From positions 605,331 through 669,330 of the forward strand of contig CAJOIT010000003.1 of assembly GCA_905234755.1 (NCBI GenBank): 64,000 bases of DNA, read 5' to 3'. The notes under the pieces were generated by a model. It made no database searches and was not told where the DNA came from. It saw only the letters and a list, made by a program, of their open reading frames with translations. This stretch comes from an uncultured Bacteroidales bacterium (GTDB taxonomy: Bacteria; Bacteroidota; Bacteroidia; Bacteroidales; ML635J-15). Below, in pieces: positions 49,501-58,673 of this stretch. The position numbers and the translations under genes are program-made. The first letter of the stretch is position 1; every line of letters begins with the position of its first letter.

Positions 49501-50562
49501 GAAAAAATAGCAATGGAAGAAGGTCTACAAATGTTTTCCGATGGTCTTAATATCATTCAGAATATTGCACAAAGAAACTATGTCGGAGCAATAGCTTCTG
49601 CTATTACAATGGTCACTAATCTGATTAGCAATACCAGCAAATGGTCTAATGCTATGTTTACAGAACATATTGAGGCTCTAGAAAAAAAAGGTAACGAGGC
49701 GGTTGACAAGATTGCAGATATGATAGAAAGGCTATCAAATGTTCGCGACAATAGCGTAGGCTTGACCGCTGTCGCTTATTCCAATTTCATTGAGCGAAAG
49801 TTTAATGAAGAAATCGAGGCTCTCAATAAAGAAAAAGAAGAGTTGAAGGAGTTGCTAAAAGGAAATCTTACCACAGAGCAAAGGGAACAACTGGAAGGTG
49901 AGATTGCCGAAATAGATGAAAGAATCCTTGAAACCCAGAAGAAGATTACAGACGAACAGGAAAGGCGTATGGAAATGCTTACTGGATATTCCACAAGTTC
50001 TGATGCTGTCACTGCATTCGGCAATGCAATAATCAAGGCGTGGGAGAACGGAACAAGTGCTGCTAATGAAGCGATGGGTACTTGGGAGGATATGCTAAAG
50101 AACTTTGCCAAGCAGAAGTTTCTGTCAGACTTTATGAGCAAGCAGTTCGAGGGCATATTCAACGACTACTACGAACAGATAACCGGTGATGGACTTTCTG
50201 AAGCGGAGCAAGTGGAATTCCAAAACAAGATTACGGCATTAGCAGAACGAGGAGAAAAGTTCTACGCCAACCTTATGGAATCTATGGGACTTGCCAACGA
50301 CATAGCGCTTGAAGGAACGAAGGGAAGCGGAATTGCAAAGGCATCGCAAGAGAGCATAGACGAACTTAACGGCAGGTTCTTGTCTGTTCAGATGTTCACG
50401 GCAAGCATTAGCGGTTCGGTTGAAAGGCTCTACCAGAACAGCACAAGCATAATGCGCGATGTGTCCGACATACGAGGATTCCAAGAGAACATCAGCGGAA
50501 AGATTGACGCGATGAACGGTTATATGCAAGATATTGTTAACAACGGAATAAGAATGAACTGA
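46594..50562 (+). CDS. tail tape-measure protein
   Basis: A 1322-residue protein, almost wholly coiled coil, with one hydrophobic stretch (about 332-365, SIPVIGWILAAISALVTLITLIV) as is usual for tape measures. It sets tail length: by about 1.5 angstrom per helical residue this predicts a tail near 200 nm. ATG 46594 is used; the frame upstream lies in promoter B9. The C-terminal part has GIAKASQESIDELNGRFLSVQ, common to tape measures. Confidence 0.9.
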   Translation: MADSNELIFEIKFDIQKMQEEIAGIKANLDSVGTSGSNAFKALDKEIESVKNAMSATSTELENKDKELERLQKRLEELQSAFAAGDFDAGSVLYIDMKKTEDAIKNLIESEIQLSGQYDEQYDKLKELNAQRDKMASGSADETLKAKLRETTIELGNLLMKYREMSAAEQASAEGQALKMKIDELTQKAGALRDTMDDVNSTIKNTASDTGNLDAAVGGINLMAASFGAVQGSMALFGEDSEELAVVMTKLQGVLALTNSLTVIQNQLQKESALRMKLSTLWTKMKTAAMKQSATATASGTAATTAFAAGENVATASSVGLVGGIKAVGVAIKSIPVIGWILAAISALVTLITLIVQANDEEERGDYLEQQRIKNQQLLNEARSEGVRSVQQDIVEMQRNITTIDKAKKGTREWTDAVDSTAKKLGVSRDWLIKNIDKVKDLATVWMQVAKSQAIADEYAKRLAETRADQLAVETEIRRINGLSYDDREEALENLKEEYGVTQDQVDLLAHYMHAQRTTDEKEYRAATNGIQGVVSNIKADLGRTAEAFEAGLKSEMETLSNLRQPLDEARDASDKFTASTKQNENELDKMSKAYKEAFEQMASSDKQIAESGRQKYEKLKAYGTDYLDYLKKERAKIDANEDNIADSGKKKDKEKLEDLNQRITAEQKRLDEETSRYQKSLEDNAARQDKFFETSLKNKESETAKYLADRVKQITDQLNEAKDKEIAALDATYKEIDDKWVELLTYDYKKQHPLAVQSEIDKYISEQREKQGRFTEEEMHEKISNNKEVETANKIKEETAKIYDEQLNKYKSYADKYVQLTKEKNDKIAKLEKNGVKQSVIDAINEDYDKQVNALNEQFDEEQIAELADNLDSLLGACLENMISLANDLGEQLKVAIKKGDVERAMKLETALHAVNEEIANTQEETKEDTPVLEMIFGKTIDETIGKIKEMTDAVSGLAGAFDDMTDSEKIAMEEGLQMFSDGLNIIQNIAQRNYVGAIASAITMVTNLISNTSKWSNAMFTEHIEALEKKGNEAVDKIADMIERLSNVRDNSVGLTAVAYSNFIERKFNEEIEALNKEKEELKELLKGNLTTEQREQLEGEIAEIDERILETQKKITDEQERRMEMLTGYSTSSDAVTAFGNAIIKAWENGTSAANEAMGTWEDMLKNFAKQKFLSDFMSKQFEGIFNDYYEQITGDGLSEAEQVEFQNKITALAERGEKFYANLMESMGLANDIALEGTKGSGIAKASQESIDELNGRFLSVQMFTASISGSVERLYQNSTSIMRDVSDIRGFQENISGKIDAMNGYMQDIVNNGIRMN

Positions 50563-50563
50563 T

Positions 50564-51730
50564 ATGGCGGCTATTAACATTTACCCGATATACGACAGCA
50601 GTCAGGATTTGCTACAGGAAATCAGACCTGTAATTCCTGTATTGCCGGCAGAGAACATTCCTGCAGTACTTATAGACGGCTACGACATAGCGCAGGAATA
50701 TGGCGTTTACCTTGCCGATGGCAGTTATGCGAAGATATTGCAGTTTCCAAACTCGAAAGGAGTTCAGTACAACGAATGGGACGAACACAGCGGACTTGAT
50801 GTTGATTTCAACAGAGTCTTGCTCCCAGCAAGCAAAACATTCGACCTGACATTCTACTGCAAGAAAAGTCAGTACGACAGCTTTGAAGCATTTCATTCGT
50901 TTATGACTGCAAGTGCAACACATACCTTGACCTACTTTGGTGCAACTTCCGTTGATGCGTTTCCGCCTATCACATTGCGTATTGTAACCCCCAAGGTTAA
51001 CTATGTGAGCGAATTTCAAGAACTCGCCACACAGCATTCCATTACCTACACTTTCACGATTGACAAGCCGACTATACCTGTCAATGTTATGTCTATGACC
51101 TGGGATTCGAATGCAAGCAGATACAGAGCTGCGTTTAGTCTGAATCCTGCTTGGCTCGACAGCGATGTAATAGACCAGCAGACAGGAAATCACTTGAAGT
51201 ATAACGGACAGCCATTTTATATTGGCAGATCTGTAACTAATGGAGGTGTAGCCTTGATAAATTCGTTGAGGTATGGCGTGTGTTTGCTACGAGGGACAAG
51301 TTTATCGGTGCAGGGAAAGCCATCGTTGAAAACAAGCTACGACATCACATCGGAATTTTCAGCAGGGCAGACTATAAGGGCATTGACAAGCACGGCAGGT
51401 TATTCGATAACTCTCAACTGCCTGCTACGGGCACCATCGCGACTGATTTTCTGGATTAACTACCAAGCCTTGCTGTGGGAGTTGTTCAGAGGTTTAGTTC
51501 CAACAGAATATACTGGTGGAGTTTCTGACGGAGATACAACGGAAAATCTGTTCGGATTTTGGCAGTATATTCGTTTAGACATAGGGTATAAAAAGACCTT
51601 GCAACTCCAATGCTACTACGAATCGTGCAACAGCAAAAAATTCCACATACAGAAGAATGGCAATTACACTCAGATATACTGGGATTTCTCGTTGACATTC
51701 AAAGTTTATAACACACCAACATTAGTTTAG
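50564..51730 (+). CDS. distal tail-like protein
   Basis: A 388-residue beta-rich protein directly after the tape measure, the place of the distal tail protein. Landmarks are DGYDIAQEYGVYLADGSYAKI and HSGLDVDFNRVLLPASKTFDLTFYC. Family signature weak; role inferred from position and length. Confidence 0.6.
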   Translation: MAAINIYPIYDSSQDLLQEIRPVIPVLPAENIPAVLIDGYDIAQEYGVYLADGSYAKILQFPNSKGVQYNEWDEHSGLDVDFNRVLLPASKTFDLTFYCKKSQYDSFEAFHSFMTASATHTLTYFGATSVDAFPPITLRIVTPKVNYVSEFQELATQHSITYTFTIDKPTIPVNVMSMTWDSNASRYRAAFSLNPAWLDSDVIDQQTGNHLKYNGQPFYIGRSVTNGGVALINSLRYGVCLLRGTSLSVQGKPSLKTSYDITSEFSAGQTIRALTSTAGYSITLNCLLRAPSRLIFWINYQALLWELFRGLVPTEYTGGVSDGDTTENLFGFWQYIRLDIGYKKTLQLQCYYESCNSKKFHIQKNGNYTQIYWDFSLTFKVYNTPTLV

Positions 51731-51731
51731 T

Positions 51732-54155
51732 ATGACAAAGATTTATCCGCCTAAGTATTTGGAAACTGGCATGGCGAACGATGAGCCGACTTTTCCGCAA
51801 GGCTACGAAATAGTAGAGATTGAAGCAGACGATAGTTCCTATTATCAGGACAGCTACCAGAACAGCACATTCATTGAGTTGCACTTCAAGTTAGACCACT
51901 ACTACGACTTCAAGAAGTATTCGCGGTTGGAGCATCATCTTTATATCAAAGTAGGTCTTGGCGGCAGTCTGTCAAGAAAAGACAACATAGTTACACTTGA
52001 AGAGCCTACTTTTACAAAGTATTCGGAAACCCATTACGAATACACATTGAAGTTTTATAATGCTTGGAGAGAGAAATATAGACGAAAGTTCGTAAAGGAT
52101 CCGCAGACCAAAAGCGTTACATTCTCTCTTACTGGTACTGAGTTGCAGCACCTCGAATGTGTAATAAGAAGTGTCGTTGATTGGGATATAAACGATGATA
52201 ACATTTTGAAAATATATTTGGGTCAGTTCTCTGGAACTGCATATAGGTCCAATTATGCCGGTGCATCAACTTACAATGCTTCTCCGTTCTGGCAGGCAAG
52301 TAGCGACTTAAAGACCATATCCTACGACAGCATAACTTGTGCAGATGCGCTTGAACAGTTGTCGGAACTATACGGACACGCCTACAACTACAATTTCGAA
52401 TTGCTTGACTATTTCTACATTCCTAATGGCGGTGGTATTCCGTGGGTAGATGAAAGCGGCAGATATGGTATAAGGCTATATTCGGACACGGCAGAGAACA
52501 GCACAGCCTTAATGTATGGCAAGTACAATGGCTTGAAGTCAATCAAGGCAACAGGCGCACAAGATATTGTTGGTGTTCTGCATGTAGTAGGCTCTGAAAA
52601 GAACATTATCACATACGGAACAAACGATTATGAATCTGATGTGCTTCACATGCCAGTTGCAGTGGACCATAATATTAACGGTGGTAGTTTTATGTGCAGG
52701 GCGATTTTGCTCTATAACGGAGTAGATTTTCTTCCAGTATCAGGTGTATATAGGGAACGTTATGACAATTATTCTGTCCCTGCTGGATATGTTGAGTATG
52801 TTGCTTCTAAGAATGGAACGGCTGTGATGAAACTCGGAACTATGAACGGATTTGAAAGGGAGGAAACCGCCAGTTTCCCAGATGTATATCCAAGCAGAGT
52901 AGGTACGGTTTCGGGAGTGACAACCGATAATCGAGACTTATATGTTATCACAGATTCTTCATTAAATTTTGATTACACCGCTTTGAGAGAACAGAGCATG
53001 AAGATAATCTTCCAGGACGGAGCATTGGCTGGCATGGAGTTTAATGTGGAGTATGGCAACACAGGAAACTATCATTTGTTAAAGACAGCACCAGACAGTT
53101 CGGATGGAACTATCTTTTATCCTATGGCACAAAACACTCAATACACTTATAGCCGAACTGTACATAGTTTTACCGTTAGTGGAACAAAGAGTGTAAGTTT
53201 CAATATCAATCCTTATTTCAATTTGAATTTTGTTACGGAATTTCTTCCACAAACGACCTTATCTGCAAGATGTTATCTAAAGAAGGGTAATAGTGAGGTA
53301 TTCAGCCAGAATCTACCATATAACCTCAAACCCAATAGTTATTGGCCTACTTCATGTAAAATTGATGATGGGTATGCCATTGTAAGAACAGAAGAATTAA
53401 CATCAGGAACATACGAATTGGTAATAGAGCTTACCTTTACATTAGTAGTAACAGGAACATTGACAAATGCGTATAGAGCGCATATAAGAACTTATGTAAC
53501 TGGCAATATTCAAGAATATACCAAGAATTTCACGATTGGACAAATTCAAATTGGCGGAGTCGATGTGCCCAATGCTACATTGCACCCAGCAGTTGGCGAC
53601 CACTATGTAATAGTTAATTGTGAAATGCCAGCTTCATATATCGGAGCAGCAGAGTTAAAACTTTTCAAGGAAGCAGTAAAGCAGTTGGCAGAGTATCAGG
53701 CAGACGGCACAACCTATTCTGTTGAAGTTGACGGCACGTTCATGAACAACAACGATACAATCAATCAGGGACTAAGTTCCGGACTATGCTTGAAGATACA
53801 GGACAGTTCGTTTATGACGCCAGCGCGTACTTTCAGAATAGTCAATGTTAAGCGTCCCTATAACAATGAAAACTCTCCGACAATAGAGATTAGCAATGTA
53901 AAGCGAAAGAAAAGCAGGATTGACGAATTTACACATTCGATAATTGATTTAGGCGTTGCTGTCACAAATAACTATGAAATGATTTCTGCGAATAATGCTA
54001 ATCTTGAAAGTACGAAACTGCAACTTCAAAGTTCAATAGAAGGTGTTGATGACAACCAGTCTGTTCTTGTGTTAAGACATGATAATTTAGAATCACAAGT
54101 TGACAAGATGGCTGGGCAAATAAGTGACATCTATGATCGTCTGAGTAAGATGTAA
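51732..54155 (+). CDS. tail-tip / baseplate protein
   Basis: An 807-residue protein, last of the tail operon, 2 nt after the previous gene. The first 300 residues (FIELHFKLDHYYDFKKYSRLEHHL, then TCADALEQLSELYGHAYNYNF) fit a tail-tip hub, the next 350 look beta-rich and the last 50 form a coiled coil. No enzymatic motif was seen. Confidence 0.6.
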   Translation: MTKIYPPKYLETGMANDEPTFPQGYEIVEIEADDSSYYQDSYQNSTFIELHFKLDHYYDFKKYSRLEHHLYIKVGLGGSLSRKDNIVTLEEPTFTKYSETHYEYTLKFYNAWREKYRRKFVKDPQTKSVTFSLTGTELQHLECVIRSVVDWDINDDNILKIYLGQFSGTAYRSNYAGASTYNASPFWQASSDLKTISYDSITCADALEQLSELYGHAYNYNFELLDYFYIPNGGGIPWVDESGRYGIRLYSDTAENSTALMYGKYNGLKSIKATGAQDIVGVLHVVGSEKNIITYGTNDYESDVLHMPVAVDHNINGGSFMCRAILLYNGVDFLPVSGVYRERYDNYSVPAGYVEYVASKNGTAVMKLGTMNGFEREETASFPDVYPSRVGTVSGVTTDNRDLYVITDSSLNFDYTALREQSMKIIFQDGALAGMEFNVEYGNTGNYHLLKTAPDSSDGTIFYPMAQNTQYTYSRTVHSFTVSGTKSVSFNINPYFNLNFVTEFLPQTTLSARCYLKKGNSEVFSQNLPYNLKPNSYWPTSCKIDDGYAIVRTEELTSGTYELVIELTFTLVVTGTLTNAYRAHIRTYVTGNIQEYTKNFTIGQIQIGGVDVPNATLHPAVGDHYVIVNCEMPASYIGAAELKLFKEAVKQLAEYQADGTTYSVEVDGTFMNNNDTINQGLSSGLCLKIQDSSFMTPARTFRIVNVKRPYNNENSPTIEISNVKRKKSRIDEFTHSIIDLGVAVTNNYEMISANNANLESTKLQLQSSIEGVDDNQSVLVLRHDNLESQVDKMAGQISDIYDRLSKM

Positions 54156-54173
54156 AGCAGGGGAACTAAATCA

Positions 54174-54204
54174 AAATAGTCCGGATTTTAGTCCGGACTA
54201 TTTG
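54174..54204 (+). terminator. terminator at the right phage end
   Basis: A perfect 12-bp stem AAATAGTCCGGA / TCCGGACTATTT with a 6-nt loop, then TTTG. It ends the tail operon 28 nt before the tRNA gene. Confidence 0.8.
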
Positions 54205-54231
54205 TAACTTGTTGATTTTCAACCTTGGTTG

Positions 54232-54270
54232 TGGTACCTCCTGGAATTGAACCAGGGACACCAGGATTTT
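54232..54270. other. probable phage attachment site (attR-type) in tRNA-Phe
   Basis: Phage genes stop just before the 3' end of an intact tRNA-Phe gene, the classic target of tyrosine integrases. The core would lie in the T-arm and acceptor 3' strand or the anticodon loop. The matching copy should lie to the left of the window, so it cannot be confirmed here. Confidence 0.5.
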
Positions 54271-54304
54271 CAGTCCTGTGCTCTACCAACTGAGCTAAGG
54301 TACC
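54232..54304 (-). tRNA. tRNA-Phe (GAA)
   Basis: A complete 73-nt cloverleaf on the minus strand: acceptor GGTACCT / AGGTACC, D-arm GCTCAGTTGGTAGAGC, anticodon loop CTGAAAA with anticodon GAA, T-arm CCTGG-TTCAATT-CCAGG and discriminator A. CCA is not encoded. Its 3' end lies 28 nt from the last phage hairpin. Confidence 0.97.
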
Positions 54305-54320
54305 AGTCAATTTTGCGGTT

Positions 54321-54353
54321 GCAAAGGTATAGCATTTTTTTGAACTGGCAAAA
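54321..54353 (-). promoter_or_regulatory. tRNA-Phe promoter
   Basis: On the minus strand TTTTG (54353-54349), 19 nt, TACCTTTGC (54329-54321) match the phylum consensus, 17 nt before the tRNA. The remaining gene-free bases up to 54543 show nothing else. Confidence 0.8.
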
Positions 54354-54543
54354 TTTATTTGAAAAATTGTTGATTTTTTTGAAATGTAAGTGTTTGTCTG
54401 CTGGAATACAGGCATTTGGAATGAAAAATGACAAAGAATCTGTAACTAGACAATGCGTTTTATTGTTACAAACAGTTACAAACCACATTGCCAACATGAA
54501 ACCTATATGTCAGAAATATTGAAAACGCGTAGCCAAAGAAACC

Positions 54544-54576
54544 TTTTTGCTGTTTCCGCAATTTTGCATAAATTTG
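54544..54576 (+). promoter_or_regulatory. promoter of the DUF4831 gene
   Basis: TTTTTG (54544-54549), 19 nt, TAAATTTG (54569-54576): a perfect match to the Bacteroidota consensus. Confidence 0.8.
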
Positions 54577-54606
54577 CAACATATTTTTCAAAAAGGTAAA
54601 GTTCTT

Positions 54607-55773
54607 ATGAAGAGATTTAGTATAACATTTGCAATGCTTTTGGCATCAGCACTTTGTACCTTTGCGCAGATTAAAGTTTTTCCCATGTCGGACACAGAAG
54701 TATTAATAAAGAAAAATGCCTTCATGTATTATCTTCCGCAGACGACTTTGGAGATAAAAATCAAGGTAACGACAGAAACTTTAGTGCCTGGTCCATACTC
54801 AAAATATGCCGAAAAGTACCTTTGCATAAAGAATGTTGCAACAAGTTCAGTGTCGGATGTGAAAATTGAAAACATTGATATTAACGAAATCGCGCAACCA
54901 GACCCGAATGCTTGCTTTATGGTCGTATGTGACCGTGAAGCAAATCTAAACTACAATAGTAGGGGCGTTATAGTCGGCTATAATTGCGGTGAAGAATCCG
55001 TTGGTTACCAATATGCCGAGAGCCATTTTTCAAAGAAAACTGATATTGCGACCCCATTGTTCACGGACTATGGTGTTAAGCAGAACTTTACAAAGAATAC
55101 GGACACTACTTACAAGGTTGTAGAGGTCGATTCCGTTTTCCAGAAGATACCTATATATAATAAGGTCATCATCAGCAAGGACGAGGAAATGAAAGCCGAG
55201 GAAGCTGCAAACTATATCATAAAGATAAGAAAACGCCTTTTCAAGGTGCTAACAGCTCAATTCGACACCGACACCCCTCCAACCGACATTGAAATTATGG
55301 TTAACGAACTGAAAAACATGGAAAACCGTTACCTTGAACTGTTTGTCGGCAAAATCGAAAGGGAAACCAGAGAATATGTATTCTACTACACTCCGCAGCC
55401 TGAACTTTCAGAGGAAAAGATTCCAATTTGCTACATTACTGATAATGACGAAGTAGTGGAAAAGAAAGTTGAGAATTCAGAACCTGTATATCTTGTTCTG
55501 AAAAATGCACAGGTAACCAAGGATGTCGACAATTTCTACGGACGGCAATATACTCTCAAGAAAAAAGAGAAGAATATGGGACTTTACTATAGAATACCAT
55601 CGGATATATCATTGTCTGTAGATTTCGATGACTTCACATATTACAAAAGCGTTGTCGCTATTCCTCAGTGCGGCTATTTGGGACATTTGCCGGTTGAATT
55701 ATTCAAGAACAAGAACTTAAAAGTCGCATTTGATGAGAAATACGGCTCAATAAAAGGCATTTACACAAAATAA
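54607..55773 (+). CDS. DUF4831 family exported protein
   Basis: A 388-residue protein with a signal peptide (MKRFSITFAMLLASALCTFA). FMYYLPQTTLEIKIKVT and GPYSKYAEKYLCIKNV are landmarks of DUF4831, a Bacteroidota family of unknown role thought to act in the periplasm or at the outer membrane. I use ATG 54607, after AAAAAGGTAAAG, since the upstream frame lies in the promoter. First chromosomal gene after the phage. Confidence 0.8.
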   Translation: MKRFSITFAMLLASALCTFAQIKVFPMSDTEVLIKKNAFMYYLPQTTLEIKIKVTTETLVPGPYSKYAEKYLCIKNVATSSVSDVKIENIDINEIAQPDPNACFMVVCDREANLNYNSRGVIVGYNCGEESVGYQYAESHFSKKTDIATPLFTDYGVKQNFTKNTDTTYKVVEVDSVFQKIPIYNKVIISKDEEMKAEEAANYIIKIRKRLFKVLTAQFDTDTPPTDIEIMVNELKNMENRYLELFVGKIERETREYVFYYTPQPELSEEKIPICYITDNDEVVEKKVENSEPVYLVLKNAQVTKDVDNFYGRQYTLKKKEKNMGLYYRIPSDISLSVDFDDFTYYKSVVAIPQCGYLGHLPVELFKNKNLKVAFDEKYGSIKGIYTK

Positions 55774-55803
55774 TGCTTAGTTTTGTCAAATATTTTAATG
55801 CTA

Positions 55804-55827
55804 AAAGACACGATTTTTCGTGTCTTT
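55804..55827 (+). terminator. hairpin between DUF4831 and Omp85 genes
   Basis: AAAGACACGA / TCGTGTCTTT with a short T loop. The 3' strand flows into TTTGCG, which could also be a -7 box, so it may be an attenuating terminator that overlaps the next promoter. Confidence 0.55.
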
Positions 55828-55840
55828 GCGTTTTATAGGC

Positions 55841-57502
55841 ATGTATAGGTCGCTGTGCTATATAATTTTAGGTTTTGCGATGCTGTGGCTATGCACTAAT
55901 ACGAACGCCCAGACTGTTAGCATCTTCGTACGCAACAGCGAAACCGACAATTACCGCATTGATGGCATAAAAAAATGTAGCGACAGCCTTGTCGTAGAAT
56001 CATACCTAAAAAGCTATATTGACAAAAAGCAGCGCAAATCGTATGTCTATGCCGGATTCGACAGCATAAATTACAGCGACAATAGGGTAGACGCATACGC
56101 AACACTAGGTGAACCTTTGCAGAATGTGTCGCTTGATGTGTCGGAAGTGCCATTTAGGATAAGCCGTAGAAAAAAAAGCAATCCGCTTTTCTATCCTCAG
56201 CTGTGCGAACAGGTTGTGGAATACTATACCGACAAAGGTTTTCTGTTCGCGACTGCCAACATTGACAGCGTAAGTTTTGGCGAGAACAGTTTTTCAGCAA
56301 AAGTAAAAGTCGACAAAGGTATGCTCGTAAAGGTTGACAGCCTGATTATCAATGGTAATGCTAAGATCAGCCATACCTACATGGAGCGCACTCTCGAATT
56401 GCGGCACAATACCATATTGACAACCGATAAGATAGAACGAATAGACAATCGAATCAATAATATTCCGTTCCTTGAACAGGAACAAGCCTATCAGCTTGCG
56501 TTTTCCGACACAAAATCGGATGTGCTGCTGTTCCTTAAGGGCAAGAAGGCAAGTTCGTTCAGCGGTGTGCTTGGCATTATGCCGAAAAGCCAGACTACTG
56601 GCAAACTGCTGATTACTGGCGACATTGACTTGTCGTTGGTCAATGCGTTTCATCATGGCGAAAATTTCAAGTTCAACTGGAAAAAATACGAAACTCAGAA
56701 CCAGACGCTTAATGTCGGCGGGGCATTCCCATATATATTCAAGTCGCCAGTAGGATTGGGTGCCGACTTTTCTTTGGAAAAGAAAGATTCATCGTACCTG
56801 AAAACCGATTTCTACGGCAAGGTTATGGTTGGCAACCAAATAAGCCGAGGATTTTACATATACTATCGCAACACAGCATCGTTCCCGATAGGTAACAACG
56901 ATAGCATTTCGGGAAACTTTACAAATTTCAGGACAAACCTTTTCGGATTCGGCATCGACTACTGTAGCGTTGATAACCTGCGCAATCCATACAAGGGACT
57001 TGTCTTTGCGGCGACAGCTGATGCCGGTAGGAAAAACGAAACCGAAACGAAAAATCCTCTTTTTCATGCCAACCTTTTCTACGACATCAGTGGATACATT
57101 GGCGTAGTACGAGGCTTTACCATAAAATTGCGCAACAGCTCAAAATTCATTTACAGCAAGAGTATTTTCGACAACGAATTGCTATGGGTTGGCGGCATGA
57201 ACAGCATCCGCGGATTCGATGAGTTGTCGCTTCCTGCAACTTATTACACATTGGGAACTATTGAGTTACGATATTTGTTCGAGCGCAATTCGGCTGTGTA
57301 TGTTCTGACCGATGCTATGTATTTCGGCAAGATGTATACGGTTGAAACCTCAAGCAACTATGCGCTGGGCATCGGTGTTGGTATTGACTTTAGTACGCCT
57401 GCTGGAATTTTCTCGCTTGTATATGCCATCGGCAAACAAAATGAAAATCCGTTTAGTTTCAACAATTCAAAAATACATTTCGGATATAAAAGCTATTTTT
57501 AG
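55841..57502 (+). CDS. Omp85/BamA-like outer-membrane protein
   Basis: A 553-residue protein with a signal peptide ending about residue 24, POTRA-like repeats (about 85-205, for example KVDKGMLVKVDSLIINGNAKI) and a C-terminal 16-strand-type barrel. The Omp85 loop signature is visible as GGMNSIRGFDE (about 462-472). It is shorter than BamA (usually 750-850), so it is more like TamA or a two-POTRA relative that inserts or exports outer-membrane proteins. ATG 55841 is used because it starts the signal peptide. Confidence 0.8.
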   Translation: MYRSLCYIILGFAMLWLCTNTNAQTVSIFVRNSETDNYRIDGIKKCSDSLVVESYLKSYIDKKQRKSYVYAGFDSINYSDNRVDAYATLGEPLQNVSLDVSEVPFRISRRKKSNPLFYPQLCEQVVEYYTDKGFLFATANIDSVSFGENSFSAKVKVDKGMLVKVDSLIINGNAKISHTYMERTLELRHNTILTTDKIERIDNRINNIPFLEQEQAYQLAFSDTKSDVLLFLKGKKASSFSGVLGIMPKSQTTGKLLITGDIDLSLVNAFHHGENFKFNWKKYETQNQTLNVGGAFPYIFKSPVGLGADFSLEKKDSSYLKTDFYGKVMVGNQISRGFYIYYRNTASFPIGNNDSISGNFTNFRTNLFGFGIDYCSVDNLRNPYKGLVFAATADAGRKNETETKNPLFHANLFYDISGYIGVVRGFTIKLRNSSKFIYSKSIFDNELLWVGGMNSIRGFDELSLPATYYTLGTIELRYLFERNSAVYVLTDAMYFGKMYTVETSSNYALGIGVGIDFSTPAGIFSLVYAIGKQNENPFSFNNSKIHFGYKSYF

Positions 57503-57600
57503 TATTTCAGGCAATGCACATTCGTATAATATCGCGACAAATACATTGTCGTTCTGGGTGGATACAGAGATTTTGAGTGCTACATTATTAAAAAATGTTG

Positions 57601-57609
57601 TATCTTTGC
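57601..57609 (+). promoter_or_regulatory. -7 box of the kinase gene promoter
   Basis: TATCTTTGC matches the -7 consensus 15 nt before ATG 57624. The -33 box is poor. Confidence 0.5.
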
Positions 57610-57623
57610 AAATGTAAAATCTT

Positions 57624-58673
57624 ATGCTGGACAGAAGTTTTGTCCATCAGAAAATGGAACAGGAAAAGCAAAAGAACAATGGCATCCTTGTAAAGGGGAA
57701 AATCATCAATATGGTGAATTATACCTTAGTGTATTATGCTGCTATTGTGCTGAATATCGCAATTGCCGACTCTATATACTGGAATTTTGCATGGAAGTTG
57801 GTCGTGCTGGAAGCCTTTGTGGTTATACTGGCATGTGTAGCCGTAAAAAAGATAGTTAACTCTCCTAAATGCAAAATTTGGCACTTTGTAACCTTCGAAG
57901 TCGCCATTATTATTGTCAACATGCTGTTAATAGGTTGGCTTGCTGGATGCTTGAACTTGTTTTACATCGTTACAATTGAGTTGTCGTCCGTATATTTGGC
58001 AGTCATGATTGGGAATCCGTTCTGGGTGATAAACGAAAAAAAACGCATAGAGGAAGTAAAGAGGATGGAGGAGGAAAAGCATCGTCTGGAACTTTATTAT
58101 CTGAACTTGCAACTGAATCCGCATTTCCTTTTCAATACGCTGAATGTCATATATATACAATCGAGAAAAGAGAAGGCTCTTGCATCCTCGGAAATGGTAA
58201 TGCAATTGTCGGAATTGTTGAGATACCAGTTGTACGAAAGTGTCGACAAGAAAGTTTTGCTGAAATCAGACCTAAAGCACATTGAAAATTACATTGATTT
58301 ACAGAAGATTCGCAAGGCCGACATAGCAATTGACTACCAAAAAGGTGGAAACATGGACGGTGTTATGGTCTATCCGTTCCTATTCATTTCCTTCCTCGAA
58401 AATTCGTTCAAGTTTGTTTGTGAAAACTCGCTTGGTGAAAAATTTATAAAGATTTTTGTTGGCGTTGATGAAAGTTGTGTTACTTTTGTCGCACAAAATA
58501 CTAAGTGTGATGCCATTCCCGATGCAAACGCACAAAAAGCAAAGTCGAGCGGAATCGGAATTGAAAACACGAAGAAGAGGTTAGACCTCTTGTATCCAGG
58601 CAAATACACACTTAATATTGAACAAAATGATAAGTATTATAATGTCGAACTAAAAATATTTGAAAATGATTAA
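57624..58673 (+). CDS. LytS-like sensor histidine kinase
   Basis: A 349-residue kinase. Three or four transmembrane segments (about 32-52, 57-76, 92-110, 112-134) lead to a His_kinase domain with phospho-acceptor His167 in LQLNPHFLFNTLN and an ATPase with ENSFKFV and SGIGIENTKKRLDLLYP. It has no separate sensor domain. It phosphorylates the LytTR regulator encoded next (8 nt overlap). Confidence 0.85.
   Translation: MLDRSFVHQKMEQEKQKNNGILVKGKIINMVNYTLVYYAAIVLNIAIADSIYWNFAWKLVVLEAFVVILACVAVKKIVNSPKCKIWHFVTFEVAIIIVNMLLIGWLAGCLNLFYIVTIELSSVYLAVMIGNPFWVINEKKRIEEVKRMEEEKHRLELYYLNLQLNPHFLFNTLNVIYIQSRKEKALASSEMVMQLSELLRYQLYESVDKKVLLKSDLKHIENYIDLQKIRKADIAIDYQKGGNMDGVMVYPFLFISFLENSFKFVCENSLGEKFIKIFVGVDESCVTFVAQNTKCDAIPDANAQKAKSSGIGIENTKKRLDLLYPGKYTLNIEQNDKYYNVELKIFEND

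Noticed and set aside
1..54155. Two tandem prophages, because of two terminases
   Set aside because: There is one portal, one capsid, one tape measure and one integrase in the window, and the same promoter family controls both halves; kept as an alternative in the findings.
54229..54522. 97-residue frame across the tRNA-Phe gene
   Set aside because: It translates the tRNA complement and AT-rich spacer; no ribosome site.
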